NCBI GenBank assembly: GCA_016297495.1
Contig: JAEDGN010000003.1
Coordinates: forward strand, 26,892 to 90,891
DNA length: 64,000 nucleotides
Source of the DNA: Coprococcus sp.
GTDB lineage: Bacteria > Bacillota > Clostridia > Lachnospirales > Lachnospiraceae
Direction of reading: 5' to 3'
The translations under genes and the position numbers were made by a program. Shown here in pieces: positions 7,804-16,444 of this stretch (the stretch's first letter is position 1; each line of letters begins with the position of its first letter). The notes below the pieces were generated by a model. That model searched no databases, had not been told where the DNA came from, and saw only the letters and a program-made list of their open reading frames with translations.

Positions 7804-8805
7804 ATGATAGTGTATCTGCTTCTCGCTGCAGCGGTTTTGATTGGAGGATATTTTGCTTTTCGGTTTTACTCGCTGAAATCAGCCCTGCGGGAAATGGAAA
7901 AGGAATTGAAGATGGCGAAGGAGGATCTTACCCAGAATCAGATTCTTCACACACCATTGCCGGATAGTGATCTGGAAAAACTGATCTGTCTGGTCAATGA
8001 TACTTTGGAAGCAGTGCGCAGGGAAAGACAGAGTTATGAAAAAAGAGAGTTGGAATTTCAGCGTCAGATAGAAAATATCAGTCACGATCTGAGAACACCA
8101 CTGACAGTTATTCTGGGCTATTTGGGGTTTATGAAGCAGATTGATGAGAAAAATGCGGTAAAAACAGGGAAGGGGGAAAAGAATACAGGTGAGAAGTCAG
8201 AGATTCTGGTAATTATCGAAAGAAAGGCCAGATTCATGGAAAAGCTGATCGAGCAGTTTTATGCCTTTTCAAGACTGAATGCCGGAGATTATGAGCTGGA
8301 GATGCAGGTGACGGATATTGGACGGGTGTTGAGGGAAACATTGCTGGATAATTATCAGATTCTGGAGGAGGCGAATTTGACAGTTGAGGCCTGTTTGCCG
8401 GAATATGAAGTGCCGGTCATGGGAGATAAAAATGCATTTGAAAGGATATTATCCAATCTGTTTCAGAATTGCGGGCGCTATGGCAGGGATGGGCTGAAAA
8501 TTTCCCTGAGAGAGGAAGAGGATATGGCAGTTATTTCTTTTTTAAATAATACGGATGCCATCTCTCAGAAGGATATTAATCATCTGTTTGACAGATTTTA
8601 TATGCAGGACGATTCCAGACATCAGGGAGGTACCGGATTGGGGCTTACCATTGCCAGACAGCTTGCAGAAGCGATGGGTGGAACATTGACTGCGGAAATT
8701 GTGCATACTGCTTCAGAAAATGGAAGGGATGCCATTTGCTTTTCGTTAAAGTTTAAACTATGGACATCCCACAAAGAATATGATAAACTTAGCCTGATAA
8801 AATAA
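7804..8805 (+). CDS. Sensor histidine kinase
   Basis: 333 residues. One N-terminal membrane helix (about 2-20) is followed by a coiled-coil cytoplasmic segment, a HisKA dimerisation domain with His94 in ISHDLRTPLT, and an HATPase domain with the N-box (LSNLFQNCGRYG) and GTGLGL box. There is no extracellular sensor domain, which suggests that it senses through its membrane helix or through the adjacent transporter. Its ATG directly follows the permease stop. It should phosphorylate Asp53 of the regulator encoded at 5337-6020. Confidence 0.92.
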   Translation: MIVYLLLAAAVLIGGYFAFRFYSLKSALREMEKELKMAKEDLTQNQILHTPLPDSDLEKLICLVNDTLEAVRRERQSYEKRELEFQRQIENISHDLRTPLTVILGYLGFMKQIDEKNAVKTGKGEKNTGEKSEILVIIERKARFMEKLIEQFYAFSRLNAGDYELEMQVTDIGRVLRETLLDNYQILEEANLTVEACLPEYEVPVMGDKNAFERILSNLFQNCGRYGRDGLKISLREEEDMAVISFLNNTDAISQKDINHLFDRFYMQDDSRHQGGTGLGLTIARQLAEAMGGTLTAEIVHTASENGRDAICFSLKFKLWTSHKEYDKLSLIK

Positions 8806-8859
8806 AATACGAATCAACCGGAAGGCTGGATGTTACGGACTTTGAGAGGAGTAAATTAA

Positions 8860-9900
8860 ATGTCAGACAAATATGTTGCATATGTGGGATCTTATACAAG
8901 AGGTGAAAGCGACGGTATTTATATTCTGGATGTGAATCCGGAATATGCTTACTTCCAGGTCAGAGATTCTTTTAAGATCAACAACCCGTCATTTTTGACA
9001 TTATCCCATGATGAACAGTTTTTATACAGTAATTGTGATGAAGGTGTAGCTTCCTTCAGAATACAGGAAGACGGCAGTCTGGAGCTGATGAATAAAGCAT
9101 CCGTCAATGGGCTGAGACCATGCTATCTGTCCGTAGACAGAGCGAATAAATATCTGATCACGGCCGGCTATCATGATGGTAAACTGACTGTCCTGAGGCT
9201 TAACGATGACGGAACCATTCAGGGTGTAACGGATGAAGTATTTATGAAAGGGCTGGGCAGCATTGCAGGCAGGAATTACAGATGCCATGTAAATTGTGCA
9301 ATTTTCTCGCCGGATGAGAGATATATCATGGCTGTTGACCTTGGTATGGATCAGGTGAAGATCTATGAATTTAATGCTGAGACCGGCAGGATCAAACTTC
9401 ATGATATTCTTCGATGTGAGCTGGAATCGGGACCGAAGCATATGCTCTTTACATCAGATGGTAAATATGCGTATCTGACTCATGAGAATAAATGTTATGT
9501 AACGAAATATGCTTATGATGCGGAAACGGCACACTTTACCAAGATGCAGACTTTATCTACGCTGCCGGAAAAATATGATAATTACAATAGTGCTATCACA
9601 CTTAAGCTGACATCAGAGGACCGTTATCTTTTTGTTACTAATTCAGGTAATAACTCGGTGGCTATTTATGAGATCGATCAGGAAGATCAATCTATGAATA
9701 CATTATGTATTCTGCCTGTCAGTGGGGAATATCCGAGAGATCTGGCCATTATGGCGAATAACAAAATGATTGCTGCAGTGAATCAGGAAGGGAATTCTAT
9801 TACATCCTTCAAAGTAAACTATGAGAAAGGTTATATCGTGATGAGCGGTGCGCCTCTGAAGCTGCCGTCTCCGACATCCATCAGGATGAGAAAATTATAA
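8860..9900 (+). CDS. Lactonase-family beta-propeller protein (YkgB/6-phosphogluconolactonase-like)
   Basis: 346 residues built of repeated strands of about 45 residues, such as LSVDRANKYLITAGYHDGKLTVLRL and FSPDERYIMAVDLGMDQVKIYEF, characteristic of the seven-bladed lactonase propeller (Lactonase family, YkgB type). Some members hydrolyse 6-phosphogluconolactone; others act on cyclic carboxylates, so the substrate here is open. There is no signal peptide, implying a cytosolic location. GAGAGGAG lies upstream of the ATG at 8860 and a clear terminator follows the stop. Confidence 0.85.
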   Translation: MSDKYVAYVGSYTRGESDGIYILDVNPEYAYFQVRDSFKINNPSFLTLSHDEQFLYSNCDEGVASFRIQEDGSLELMNKASVNGLRPCYLSVDRANKYLITAGYHDGKLTVLRLNDDGTIQGVTDEVFMKGLGSIAGRNYRCHVNCAIFSPDERYIMAVDLGMDQVKIYEFNAETGRIKLHDILRCELESGPKHMLFTSDGKYAYLTHENKCYVTKYAYDAETAHFTKMQTLSTLPEKYDNYNSAITLKLTSEDRYLFVTNSGNNSVAIYEIDQEDQSMNTLCILPVSGEYPRDLAIMANNKMIAAVNQEGNSITSFKVNYEKGYIVMSGAPLKLPSPTSIRMRKL

Positions 9901-9909
9901 AAAAATAGA

Positions 9910-9951
9910 CAGAAAAAAGCGGGAAAACTTCATGTGTTCCCGCTTTTTCTG
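9910..9951 (+). terminator. Intrinsic terminator after the lactonase gene
   Basis: Arms CAGAAAAAAGCGGGAA and TTCCCGCTTTTTCTG pair around a short loop. The U-rich stretch is part of the right arm and continues into GTTTATA. Confidence 0.8.
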
Positions 9952-10041
9952 TTTATATAATACCACATTTTGGGCAATTTTTCAAGTCTGGTAATCAACG
10001 AATTCCAGGCGTATAATAGTCCTTCCAGAGGAGGGATTTTT

Positions 10042-10587
10042 ATGGAAGATGCAAAAAATAACGGAAACTGGCTGGAGATTATGTTGGAACAGACACAGCT
10101 GCAGAAGCTGCTTGAAACAAACCAGTATACGGAGCAGTTTGGTCTGGAATTAAGTAAGCAGAATACGGAACTGCTGGTTGCGGAGCGAATGAATACGTTG
10201 AAAAAGGAGCGAAGAGTGGAGTTTGGACAGAGTATACTGCCCGCAATTATTTATGCTTTCTGTGACTCTGCTTATATCCAGCAGGAGAATTATGTAGATA
10301 CATTGATCCGGCTTCAGGAGATTTTCTTTATGTATAAAAATGAAATGGAGGATGAGCTAACCGATGAAGAACTGCTGAATTTTATGAAGGAGCAGTTTGA
10401 GACTGTCTGTTATGGTGATCTGGATTATCTGGAAGGTACCTGCCTGGAAATCTTTGGGGAGGCTGTGCGGGCGGGTTACAGGGATTACTACTGTTCAGAA
10501 GGAAGAGAAGAATTCAGAAAAATGGATATAGTGACCCGCTGGGACAGAAGGCTTTTTGATGCTGCTTTGAAAGAAATGATAGAATAG
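10042..10587 (+). CDS. Uncharacterised protein, DUF6323-like
   Basis: 181 residues, soluble, mostly helical and acidic, with the motif ILPAIIYAFCDSAYIQQENY near its middle. It resembles what I remember as the DUF6323 family of Lachnospiraceae; no function is known to me. The start at 10042 follows GAGGAGGG; a TTG at 9970 is upstream but has no ribosome site. It is followed after 22 bases by a second uncharacterised gene, and the pair is bracketed by terminators, forming a two-gene unit. Confidence 0.7.
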   Translation: MEDAKNNGNWLEIMLEQTQLQKLLETNQYTEQFGLELSKQNTELLVAERMNTLKKERRVEFGQSILPAIIYAFCDSAYIQQENYVDTLIRLQEIFFMYKNEMEDELTDEELLNFMKEQFETVCYGDLDYLEGTCLEIFGEAVRAGYRDYYCSEGREEFRKMDIVTRWDRRLFDAALKEMIE

Positions 10588-10609
10588 AAGATGAAAAAGG
10601 AGGCATGGG

Positions 10610-11467
10610 ATGGATAACAACGGGGGGAGCATTTACCGGAAAGATGAATTGTTGGAAATTGTGGCCGGGCTGGCTAACAGATTTGTCAGTGGTGACAGTA
10701 CATCCATTAGCTATGAACGGGCGGAGGCATTGATGGATGGGGTATTGTATTGTCTGAATGAATATGAGAAATCTGCAGGAAATAATAGTTGTGTACGAAA
10801 AAAACTGGCGGCTGGAGAGGCTTATGAGCTTGGCTGTCAGATGATATTGAATAAGGTCTGTCAGTTGAAAGAGATTTATAATCGGATGACGGAAAGTTTT
10901 GATGATTATGGTATGGTATGTCTGTGGGATACAGCTATAACAGGAATAGCTGAGTTCCTCAAAAGATACGATGTGCGGTTTTTACCTCAGGAAACTTTGC
11001 TGACTCTGGATTATCCGGTGCTTATGGATATCTCCGGATTGTCAGGAGTGGATGCGGTTCTTGAGTATATCCGTTGTATAGAATATGAACAACAATTTCT
11101 GGGGAAATTTGATGACCGTTATATAAGAACAATCCTTCGGCAGTATCATCAGGATTATGAAAGTTTATTTGAAAATATCTGTCACATCATTACAATGAAT
11201 CTGCTGGGGCATATCATCCTTCGAAAGCCATTAAACGACCGGGGATTCACAGAAGCAGAACTGCAGACAATCTGTCGGATAATTATGGAACAGACGGAAG
11301 AAGATACAGAAAAATATATAACCGGATGTATACAGTCTCTTATAGAGAAATACTACAGCGGCAATTTTTTGCTGAAAAAATATCTGAATGGAGATGTCCA
11401 TGCTATGACCATAAGAATTCGATTTAACCTGTCAATCGGACATCCGGAAAAAGTTTTTTTACTATAA
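10610..11467 (+). CDS. Uncharacterised protein, DUF6179-like
   Basis: 285 residues, predicted largely helical, with no signal peptide, membrane segment or catalytic motif that I recognise. The layout of conserved Tyr- and Leu-rich helices resembles my recollection of the DUF6179 family, which sits beside DUF6323 genes in Lachnospiraceae. AAGGAGG precedes the ATG by about 7 bases. Co-transcription with the preceding gene suggests that the two products work together, possibly as a complex, but nothing in the sequence states the function. Confidence 0.68.
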   Translation: MDNNGGSIYRKDELLEIVAGLANRFVSGDSTSISYERAEALMDGVLYCLNEYEKSAGNNSCVRKKLAAGEAYELGCQMILNKVCQLKEIYNRMTESFDDYGMVCLWDTAITGIAEFLKRYDVRFLPQETLLTLDYPVLMDISGLSGVDAVLEYIRCIEYEQQFLGKFDDRYIRTILRQYHQDYESLFENICHIITMNLLGHIILRKPLNDRGFTEAELQTICRIIMEQTEEDTEKYITGCIQSLIEKYYSGNFLLKKYLNGDVHAMTIRIRFNLSIGHPEKVFLL

Positions 11468-11471
11468 AGAG

Positions 11472-11537
11472 AAAAGTACAGAATCAGGAATATATGGATC
11501 GGATAAAAAGATGGTCGTATTCTGATTCTGTACTTTT
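11472..11537. terminator. Bidirectional terminator between convergent genes
   Basis: Arms of about 20 bases (11472-11492 and 11518-11537, AAAAGTACAGAATCAGGAATA paired with its complement, one bulged base). T-runs on both strands serve the plus-strand two-gene unit and the minus-strand typA. Confidence 0.8.
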
Positions 11538-11544
11538 TTAATCT

Positions 11545-13371
11545 TTATTTCTTATTGGCACGCATTCTCTGTTTTGGATCCAGAATTTTTTTACGGATTC
11601 GGATGTTCTTCGGAGTGATTTCCACTAACTCGTCATTTTCAATAAAGTCAAGTGCCTGTTCCAGACTAAGTTCTTTGTGAGGAACCAGCTTCAATGCTTC
11701 ATCAGAGCCGGATGCACGGGTGTTGGTCATCTGTTTGCGTTTGCAGACATTCAGCTCAATGTCGCCGCCCTTCGGGTTTTCACCAACAACCATACCCTGG
11801 TAAACTTTTTCGCCAGGTCCGAGGAAGAGGGTGCCGCGTTCCTGCGCATTGAACAGACCGTAGGTGATGGTCTCGCCGGCTTCGAAGGCAATGAGAGAGC
11901 CGGTCTGACGGTAAGCGATGTCACCTTTGTATGGACCATAGCTGTCAAATATTGTATTCAGAATACCATTGCCTTTAGTGTCAGTCATAAACTCGCCGCG
12001 ATAACCGATCAGTCCGCGGGATGGGATCATGAATTCAAGACGGGTGTAACCTCCGCTGGATTTGGACATGCCCTGAAGTTCGCCCTTTCTGAAGCTCAGC
12101 TTTTCGATAACAATACCGGAGAATTCATCCGGAACATCGATGATGGCCTGTTCCATTGGTTCAAGCAGATGGCCTTTATCATCTTTTTTGTAAATAACTT
12201 CAGCTTTGCTTACAGCAAATTCATAACCTTCACGGCGCATGTTTTCAATCAGAACGGATAAATGCAGTTCACCTCGTCCGGACACTTTGAAGCAGTCAGT
12301 GTTCTCAGTTTCTTCAACACGGAGGCTGACATCGGTATTCAATTCTCTGAACAGACGGTCGCGAAGATGTCTGGATGTGACATATTTACCCTCACGTCCG
12401 GCCAGAGGGCTGTCATTAACAATAAAGTTCATGGAAATGGTTGGCTCGGAGATTTTCTGGAACGGAATCGGTTCCACAAAATCAGGTGAACAAAGTGTAT
12501 CTCCAATATGAATATCGGAAATGCCTGAGATAGCGACAATAGATCCGATACCGGCTTTTTCAACTTCTACTTTGTTGAGTCCATCAAATTCGTATAATTT
12601 GCTGACCTTAACCTTGCGGTGTTTTTCCGGGTCATGGGCATTGACAATGATGGCTTCTTCATTGACCTTGATGGAGCCGTTGCTGACCTTGCCGACACCG
12701 ATACGGCCCACATATTCATTGTAGTCAATGGTGCTGATGAGTACCTGTGTACCCTTGTCCGGGTCACCTTCCGGTGCCGGAATATGCTCAATAATTGTTT
12801 CAAATAAAGGCTGCATATTGTTGCTGCCATCATCAAGTTCAAGCATGGCAACGCCCTGCTTGGCGGAAGCGTAAACGAACGGGCAGTCCAGCTGATCTTC
12901 GCTGGCATCCAGATCAATGAGCAGTTCAAGTACTTCATCGATGACTTCATCCGGTCTTGCTTCCGGACGGTCGATTTTATTGATACAGACAATGACGGAA
13001 AGGTTCAGCTCCAGTGCTTTCTTAAGAACGAATTTTGTCTGTGGCATTGGACCCTCAAAGGCATCGACTACAAGAACAACACCGTCCACCATTTTCAGTA
13101 CGCGCTCAACTTCGCCGCCAAAATCAGCATGTCCCGGTGTATCAATGATGTTGATTTTGACATCCTTATAAAAGACTGCCGTGTTTTTGGACAGGATGGT
13201 GATGCCACGCTCACGCTCAATATCATTGGAATCCATGACTCTTTCCTGTACGACCTGATTGCTCCGGAAAACACCGCTCTGCTTCAGCAGCTCATCTACC
13301 AGCGTTGTTTTACCGTGGTCAACATGGGCAATGATAGCAATATTTCTTATATCTTCTCTTTTTATATTCAT
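11545..13371 (-). CDS. typA: Ribosome-binding translational GTPase TypA/BipA
   Basis: 608 residues, the usual TypA length. G1 [11 protein letters not shown]2 RERGITI, G3 DTPGHADF and G4 NKIDR are intact, followed by domain II, EF-G-like domains III and V, and the TypA-specific C-terminal domain. It binds the ribosome and helps stress adaptation and 50S assembly. The ATG at 13371 has AAGAAGGA upstream and begins [20 protein letters not shown]; the 60 residues that could be added upstream are not conserved and cover the promoter region. Confidence 0.96.
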   Translation of the reverse strand: MNIKREDIRNIAIIAHVDHGKTTLVDELLKQSGVFRSNQVVQERVMDSNDIERERGITILSKNTAVFYKDVKINIIDTPGHADFGGEVERVLKMVDGVVLVVDAFEGPMPQTKFVLKKALELNLSVIVCINKIDRPEARPDEVIDEVLELLIDLDASEDQLDCPFVYASAKQGVAMLELDDGSNNMQPLFETIIEHIPAPEGDPDKGTQVLISTIDYNEYVGRIGVGKVSNGSIKVNEEAIIVNAHDPEKHRKVKVSKLYEFDGLNKVEVEKAGIGSIVAISGISDIHIGDTLCSPDFVEPIPFQKISEPTISMNFIVNDSPLAGREGKYVTSRHLRDRLFRELNTDVSLRVEETENTDCFKVSGRGELHLSVLIENMRREGYEFAVSKAEVIYKKDDKGHLLEPMEQAIIDVPDEFSGIVIEKLSFRKGELQGMSKSSGGYTRLEFMIPSRGLIGYRGEFMTDTKGNGILNTIFDSYGPYKGDIAYRQTGSLIAFEAGETITYGLFNAQERGTLFLGPGEKVYQGMVVGENPKGGDIELNVCKRKQMTNTRASGSDEALKLVPHKELSLEQALDFIENDELVEITPKNIRIRKKILDPKQRMRANKK

Positions 13372-13396
13372 ATGAATCCTTCTTTCTAACAAAAGA

Positions 13397-13448
13397 CGTT
13401 GTTTTACAACGCTATTTATCATATCAATTACTAACGGGTTTTTCAAGT
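13397..13448 (-). promoter_or_regulatory. typA upstream region: palindrome and possible promoter
   Basis: On the minus strand a TATGAT -10 (13423-13418) lies 19 bases after a TTGAAA -35 (13448-13443); the long spacer makes this a weak call. Between it and the start codon is a perfect inverted repeat CGTTGT-TTT-ACAACG (13397-13411), probably in the 5' leader. Confidence 0.35.
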
Positions 13449-13727
13449 TTTTTATTTTGGAAATAGAGAATAAAAGGAAATAAAAGCGCCGGACAGGGAG
13501 AAAAAAGTCGGAGTGCTTTAACAAATACCGGAATAAGGGGTTTTCTGTCAATGAATAATCATTTCTTTTGTGAGGGAATCATGGTAGATTTGTAACAGTC
13601 GGATTGCTAAAAGAAATAGCATAATTCAAAGATGTTCAGAATACATATAAAATGAACATGAAAATCATGATTTACCAGGGACATGTTTTGACCGTCCGAA
13701 AAGAAAGAGTTGAAAGGGGATTAGAAA
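13449..13727 (+). promoter_or_regulatory. Intergenic region upstream of ssb, with promoter
   Basis: This is the larger part of a 356-base gap between typA and ssb. I find no coding sequence. A promoter fits at -35 TTCAAA (13625-13630), 17-base spacer, -10 TAAAAT (13648-13653). A GAAAGGGG ribosome site lies just before 13728. The remainder (13449-13620) holds nothing that I recognise. Confidence 0.45.
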
Positions 13728-14354
13728 ATGGCAGATAAAGCAATGGATAATAATCAGGTGACAATTGTAGGTGTGGTTGACTCTGAATTCACATATAGCC
13801 ATGAAGTATTCGGAGAAGGATTTTATATGCTGGAGGTTGTAGTGAACCGGCTGAGTCATATGGAGGACAGGATACCTCTGATGGTGTCTGAAAGGCTGGT
13901 AGATGTTACTCAAAATTATAAAGGCAGGGTTGTGGAGGTTCATGGGCAGTTCAGATCCTACAATAAACATGAAGAAGGAAGGAATCGTCTGATATTGTCC
14001 GTATTTGTCAGGGAATTTGGATTTGTTGAAGAAGGAGGCAGTTCTGCCCGGCCAAATAGTGTCTATCTGGATGGCTATATCTGTAAACAGCCGGTTTACA
14101 GAATGACACCGCTGGGAAGGGAGATTGCTGATCTGCTGCTGGCAGTTAACAGACCTTATGGAAAATCAGATTATCTGCCATGCATCTGCTGGGGCCGTAA
14201 TGCGAGATTTGCCGGGAAATTTGAGGTGGGCGCCCACATTCATCTTTGGGGAAGAATTCAGAGCCGTACATATCAGAAACGGTTGGAAAATGATGAAGTA
14301 GAGAAACGGACGGCTTACGAAATTTCAGTCAGCAAAATTGAATGTGTGGAGTAG
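13728..14354 (+). CDS. Single-stranded DNA-binding protein with two OB-fold segments
   Basis: 208 residues. The C-terminal half (about 108-205) is a clear SSB/PriB-type OB fold with NSVYLDGYICKQPVYR, LAVNRPYGKSDYLPCICWG and a HLWGRIQSR strand. The N-terminal half (8-95) looks like a second, degenerate OB fold (VTIVGVV, FYMLEVVVNR, VVEVHGQFRSY). The acidic DDIPF-type tail of the housekeeping SSB, used to recruit partners, is absent. It is therefore probably an accessory SSB, not the main replication SSB. Confidence 0.82.
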   Translation: MADKAMDNNQVTIVGVVDSEFTYSHEVFGEGFYMLEVVVNRLSHMEDRIPLMVSERLVDVTQNYKGRVVEVHGQFRSYNKHEEGRNRLILSVFVREFGFVEEGGSSARPNSVYLDGYICKQPVYRMTPLGREIADLLLAVNRPYGKSDYLPCICWGRNARFAGKFEVGAHIHLWGRIQSRTYQKRLENDEVEKRTAYEISVSKIECVE

Positions 14355-14376
14355 ATCAGAAACTGTAAAAACAGGC

Positions 14377-14464
14377 TTGACGTTTGCCTGGGAATATGAT
14401 ATTTACTATACTTGTATCTACTATTAAAAATAAAGGTTAAACGGTTCGTTTACTGAACCGGAGG
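14377..14464 (+). promoter_or_regulatory. Promoter and leader hairpin of the adenosyltransferase gene
   Basis: -35 TTGACG (14377-14382), 17-base spacer, -10 TATTTA (14400-14405). A small inverted repeat CGGTTC/GAACCG (14442-14460) ends in the first G of the GGAGG ribosome site (14460-14464), so the hairpin could limit ribosome access. Confidence 0.45.
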
Positions 14465-14472
14465 TAAATGAT

Positions 14473-14988
14473 GTGGAAAAAGGATTGGTAAAGATTTACT
14501 GTGGTGAGGGTAAGGGCAAGTCTACTTCTTCACTTGGACGTGCGCTGGTTTGTGCCAGTGAGGAAAAAGAGGTTTTTGTAATACAGTTTTTGAAGGGAAA
14601 AATGACTGGTAAGCTTGATTATCTGAAGAGGCTGGAGCCGGAGATTAAGGTTTTCCGTTTTGAGAGGGAAGAGGCTTTTTATGAAAATCTGACCGACGAT
14701 GAGAAGAAGGAAGAAAGCGTCAATATACTCAATGGTATTAATTTTGCCAAGAAAGTACTTTCTATTGGGGAATGTGATGTATTGATTCTTGATGAGGTCC
14801 TTGGACTTGTAGATCTTGGGATTATTAGCTGTGAAGATGTCATTCATCTTATTGAGCTGAAGGATGAGAGAACGGAACTGATTTTGACAGGACGTAATCT
14901 GCCGGAGGCATTGATTCCTTATGCTGATTATATATCCTGTCTGGATATTATCAAGAATGATGCATGTGAGAAACCATCGGGCATTTAA
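14473..14988 (+). CDS. Cob(I)alamin adenosyltransferase (CobO/BtuR type)
   Basis: 171 residues. An N-terminal P-loop GEGKGKST (11-18), LGRAL, FVIQFLKG and the Walker B-like VLILDEVLGLVDLG match the CobA/CobO/BtuR family, which transfers adenosyl from ATP to cob(I)alamin. It starts at GTG 14473, 8 bases after GGAGG; two nearby ATGs are out of frame. It stands alone with its own promoter and terminator, so it more likely serves adenosylcobalamin supply or salvage than a local pathway. Confidence 0.88.
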   Translation: MEKGLVKIYCGEGKGKSTSSLGRALVCASEEKEVFVIQFLKGKMTGKLDYLKRLEPEIKVFRFEREEAFYENLTDDEKKEESVNILNGINFAKKVLSIGECDVLILDEVLGLVDLGIISCEDVIHLIELKDERTELILTGRNLPEALIPYADYISCLDIIKNDACEKPSGI

Positions 14989-14991
14989 AAG

Positions 14992-15050
14992 AAAAAAGGC
15001 ATCTTTTGAAAACACACAGTTCAGAGTGTGTTCCGGGAGATGTCTTTTAT
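14992..15050 (+). terminator. Terminator after the adenosyltransferase gene
   Basis: The outer stem AAAGGCATCT/AGATGTCTTTT and inner stem AACACAC/GTGTGTT form a long hairpin that ends in a T-rich run. Confidence 0.7.
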
Positions 15051-15057
15051 TTGGGTG

Positions 15058-15086
15058 TTGACAGTTTGAATGTTTGGTGCTACTAT
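15058..15086 (+). promoter_or_regulatory. Strong promoter of the lysine-riboswitch/dapA transcript
   Basis: Consensus -35 TTGACA (15058-15063), 17-base spacer, -10 TACTAT (15081-15086). Transcription would start just before the riboswitch P1 stem at 15097. Confidence 0.8.
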
Positions 15087-15096
15087 GAGAACGTAA

Positions 15097-15325
15097 TTGA
15101 GTAGAGGCGCATATTATATGAGTAGATTCCGGGATGCAGTCAGGTGCAGGCGAACGGGAAGGAAAGGGTAATATGCCGAAGTTTTATATTTCCTGGAGAA
15201 TATATTGCTGGGCATGCAGTTAAGAACTGCATGACTGTCATCTTTTTGATGGAGTGCTGCTTGAAGAATTTTCATACAATCGAATGGATTATTCTTGTGG
15301 GTCGGCATTGCGTCGGCTCTTTTTA
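15097..15325 (+). promoter_or_regulatory. Lysine riboswitch (L box) with terminator, controlling dapA
   Basis: The aptamer spans about 15097-15264. Diagnostic L-box elements occur in order: AGAGGCGCA, GAGTAG, GGAAAGG with TGCCGAAG, TTGCTGGGCATGCAGTTAAG and GACTGTCA, then TGGAG. P1 pairs TTGAGTAG (15097-15104) with CTGCTTGA (15257-15264). An 8-bp GU-containing terminator stem, GGGTCGGC/GTCGGCTC (15299-15319), is followed by TTTTT. Lysine binding should favour the terminator and switch dapA off when lysine is abundant. Confidence 0.92.
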
Positions 15326-15360
15326 GTGCGGGCACTATAGAATTATTGGAGGAAGAGGAT

Positions 15361-16254
15361 ATGGCAATTTTTAAAGGCGCGGGTGTTGCAATTGTTACAC
15401 CGATGCATGCAGATGGTTCTGTGAATTTTGAAAAACTGGAAGAGATCATTGATTATCAGATTGAACAGGGTACAGATAGTATTATCATCTGTGGTACAAC
15501 CGGTGAGTCTTCAACCCTGTCAGAAGAAGAACATATTGAATGTATCAGAGCAGCTATTTCCCGTACAGCAGGACGGGTACCGGTTATTGCGGGTACGGGA
15601 TCCAATAGTACAGAGACAGCGATCTATTTGACAAAAGAGGCTGAAGAAGCGGGTGCTGACGGAGCTCTTATTGTTACACCATATTATAATAAGGCGACAC
15701 AGAAGGGTCTGGTTGCCCATTATACTGAAATAGCAAAGCATACGGATCTGCCTATTATTCTGTACAATGTACAGAGCCGTACCGGTGTGAATATTGCACC
15801 GCAGACTGCAGTGACGCTGGCCAGAACATGTGATAATATTGTTGGTATCAAAGAAGCAAGCGGCAATATTTCCCAGATTGCCACATTGATGCAGCTGGCG
15901 GAAGGATGTATTGACCTGTATTCCGGCAATGATGATGAAGTTGTGCCGCTGCTTTCTCTGGGTGGTATTGGCGTTATTTCCGTATTCTCCAATATCTGTC
16001 CTAGGGATTCTCATGAAATCGTAGCCAGATATCTGGCAGGTGACACAAAAGGAAGTCTTGAACTGCAGCTGAAAGCACTTCCTCTGATGCATGAATTGTT
16101 CAGTGAAGTGAACCCGATCCCGGTTAAGACAGCCATGAATATGCTGGGTATGGAAGTGGGACCGTTGAGAATGCCATTGACGGAAATGGAGCCGGAACAT
16201 AAAGCCCGTCTTGCCGAGGCAATGCGTGCTTATGGATTAAAGCTGGCAGAATAA
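15361..16254 (+). CDS. dapA: 4-Hydroxy-tetrahydrodipicolinate synthase (DapA)
   Basis: Condenses pyruvate with aspartate-semialdehyde, the committing step toward diaminopimelate and lysine. 297 residues forming a TIM barrel: GTTGESS (about 43-49), VTPYYNK with the catalytic Tyr, and the Schiff-base Lys164 in IVGIKEASG. The ATG at 15361 follows GGAGGAAGAGG; a 22-residue upstream extension would run through the riboswitch terminator and is rejected. Regulated by the lysine riboswitch in its leader. Confidence 0.97.
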   Translation: MAIFKGAGVAIVTPMHADGSVNFEKLEEIIDYQIEQGTDSIIICGTTGESSTLSEEEHIECIRAAISRTAGRVPVIAGTGSNSTETAIYLTKEAEEAGADGALIVTPYYNKATQKGLVAHYTEIAKHTDLPIILYNVQSRTGVNIAPQTAVTLARTCDNIVGIKEASGNISQIATLMQLAEGCIDLYSGNDDEVVPLLSLGGIGVISVFSNICPRDSHEIVARYLAGDTKGSLELQLKALPLMHELFSEVNPIPVKTAMNMLGMEVGPLRMPLTEMEPEHKARLAEAMRAYGLKLAE

Positions 16255-16284
16255 TCTTCTGCATATATAATAGAATACGCGGTT

Positions 16285-16342
16285 ACAGACAAAGACTTTT
16301 TTGGAGCATTTTATAACAGCATCTGAGAAAGTCTTTGCCTGT
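16285..16342 (+). terminator. Hairpin after dapA
   Basis: ACAGACAAAGACTTT (16285-16299) pairs with AAAGTCTTTGCCTGT (16328-16342) with one mismatch. The right arm is followed by only a short T-run, so termination is likely but weaker than elsewhere in the window. Confidence 0.5.
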
Positions 16343-16375
16343 TTAAAAATTAAATATGTTAAATAATTAATCATA

Positions 16376-16404
16376 TTGCGGGATAAGCAGATGTAGGGTA
16401 CAAT
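16376..16404 (+). promoter_or_regulatory. Promoter of dapB
   Basis: -35 TTGCGG (16376-16381), 17-base spacer, -10 TACAAT (16399-16404), with the start codon 41 bases downstream. dapB can therefore be transcribed independently of the riboswitch. Confidence 0.65.
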
Positions 16405-16444
16405 AAAGTTAGTATTATTGAACATATATATGGAGGATAAAGAC

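Noticed and set aside
15520..16200. Long minus-strand frame rich in Cys and His opposite dapA
   Set aside because: Composition reflects the complement of dapA codons; no start signal.
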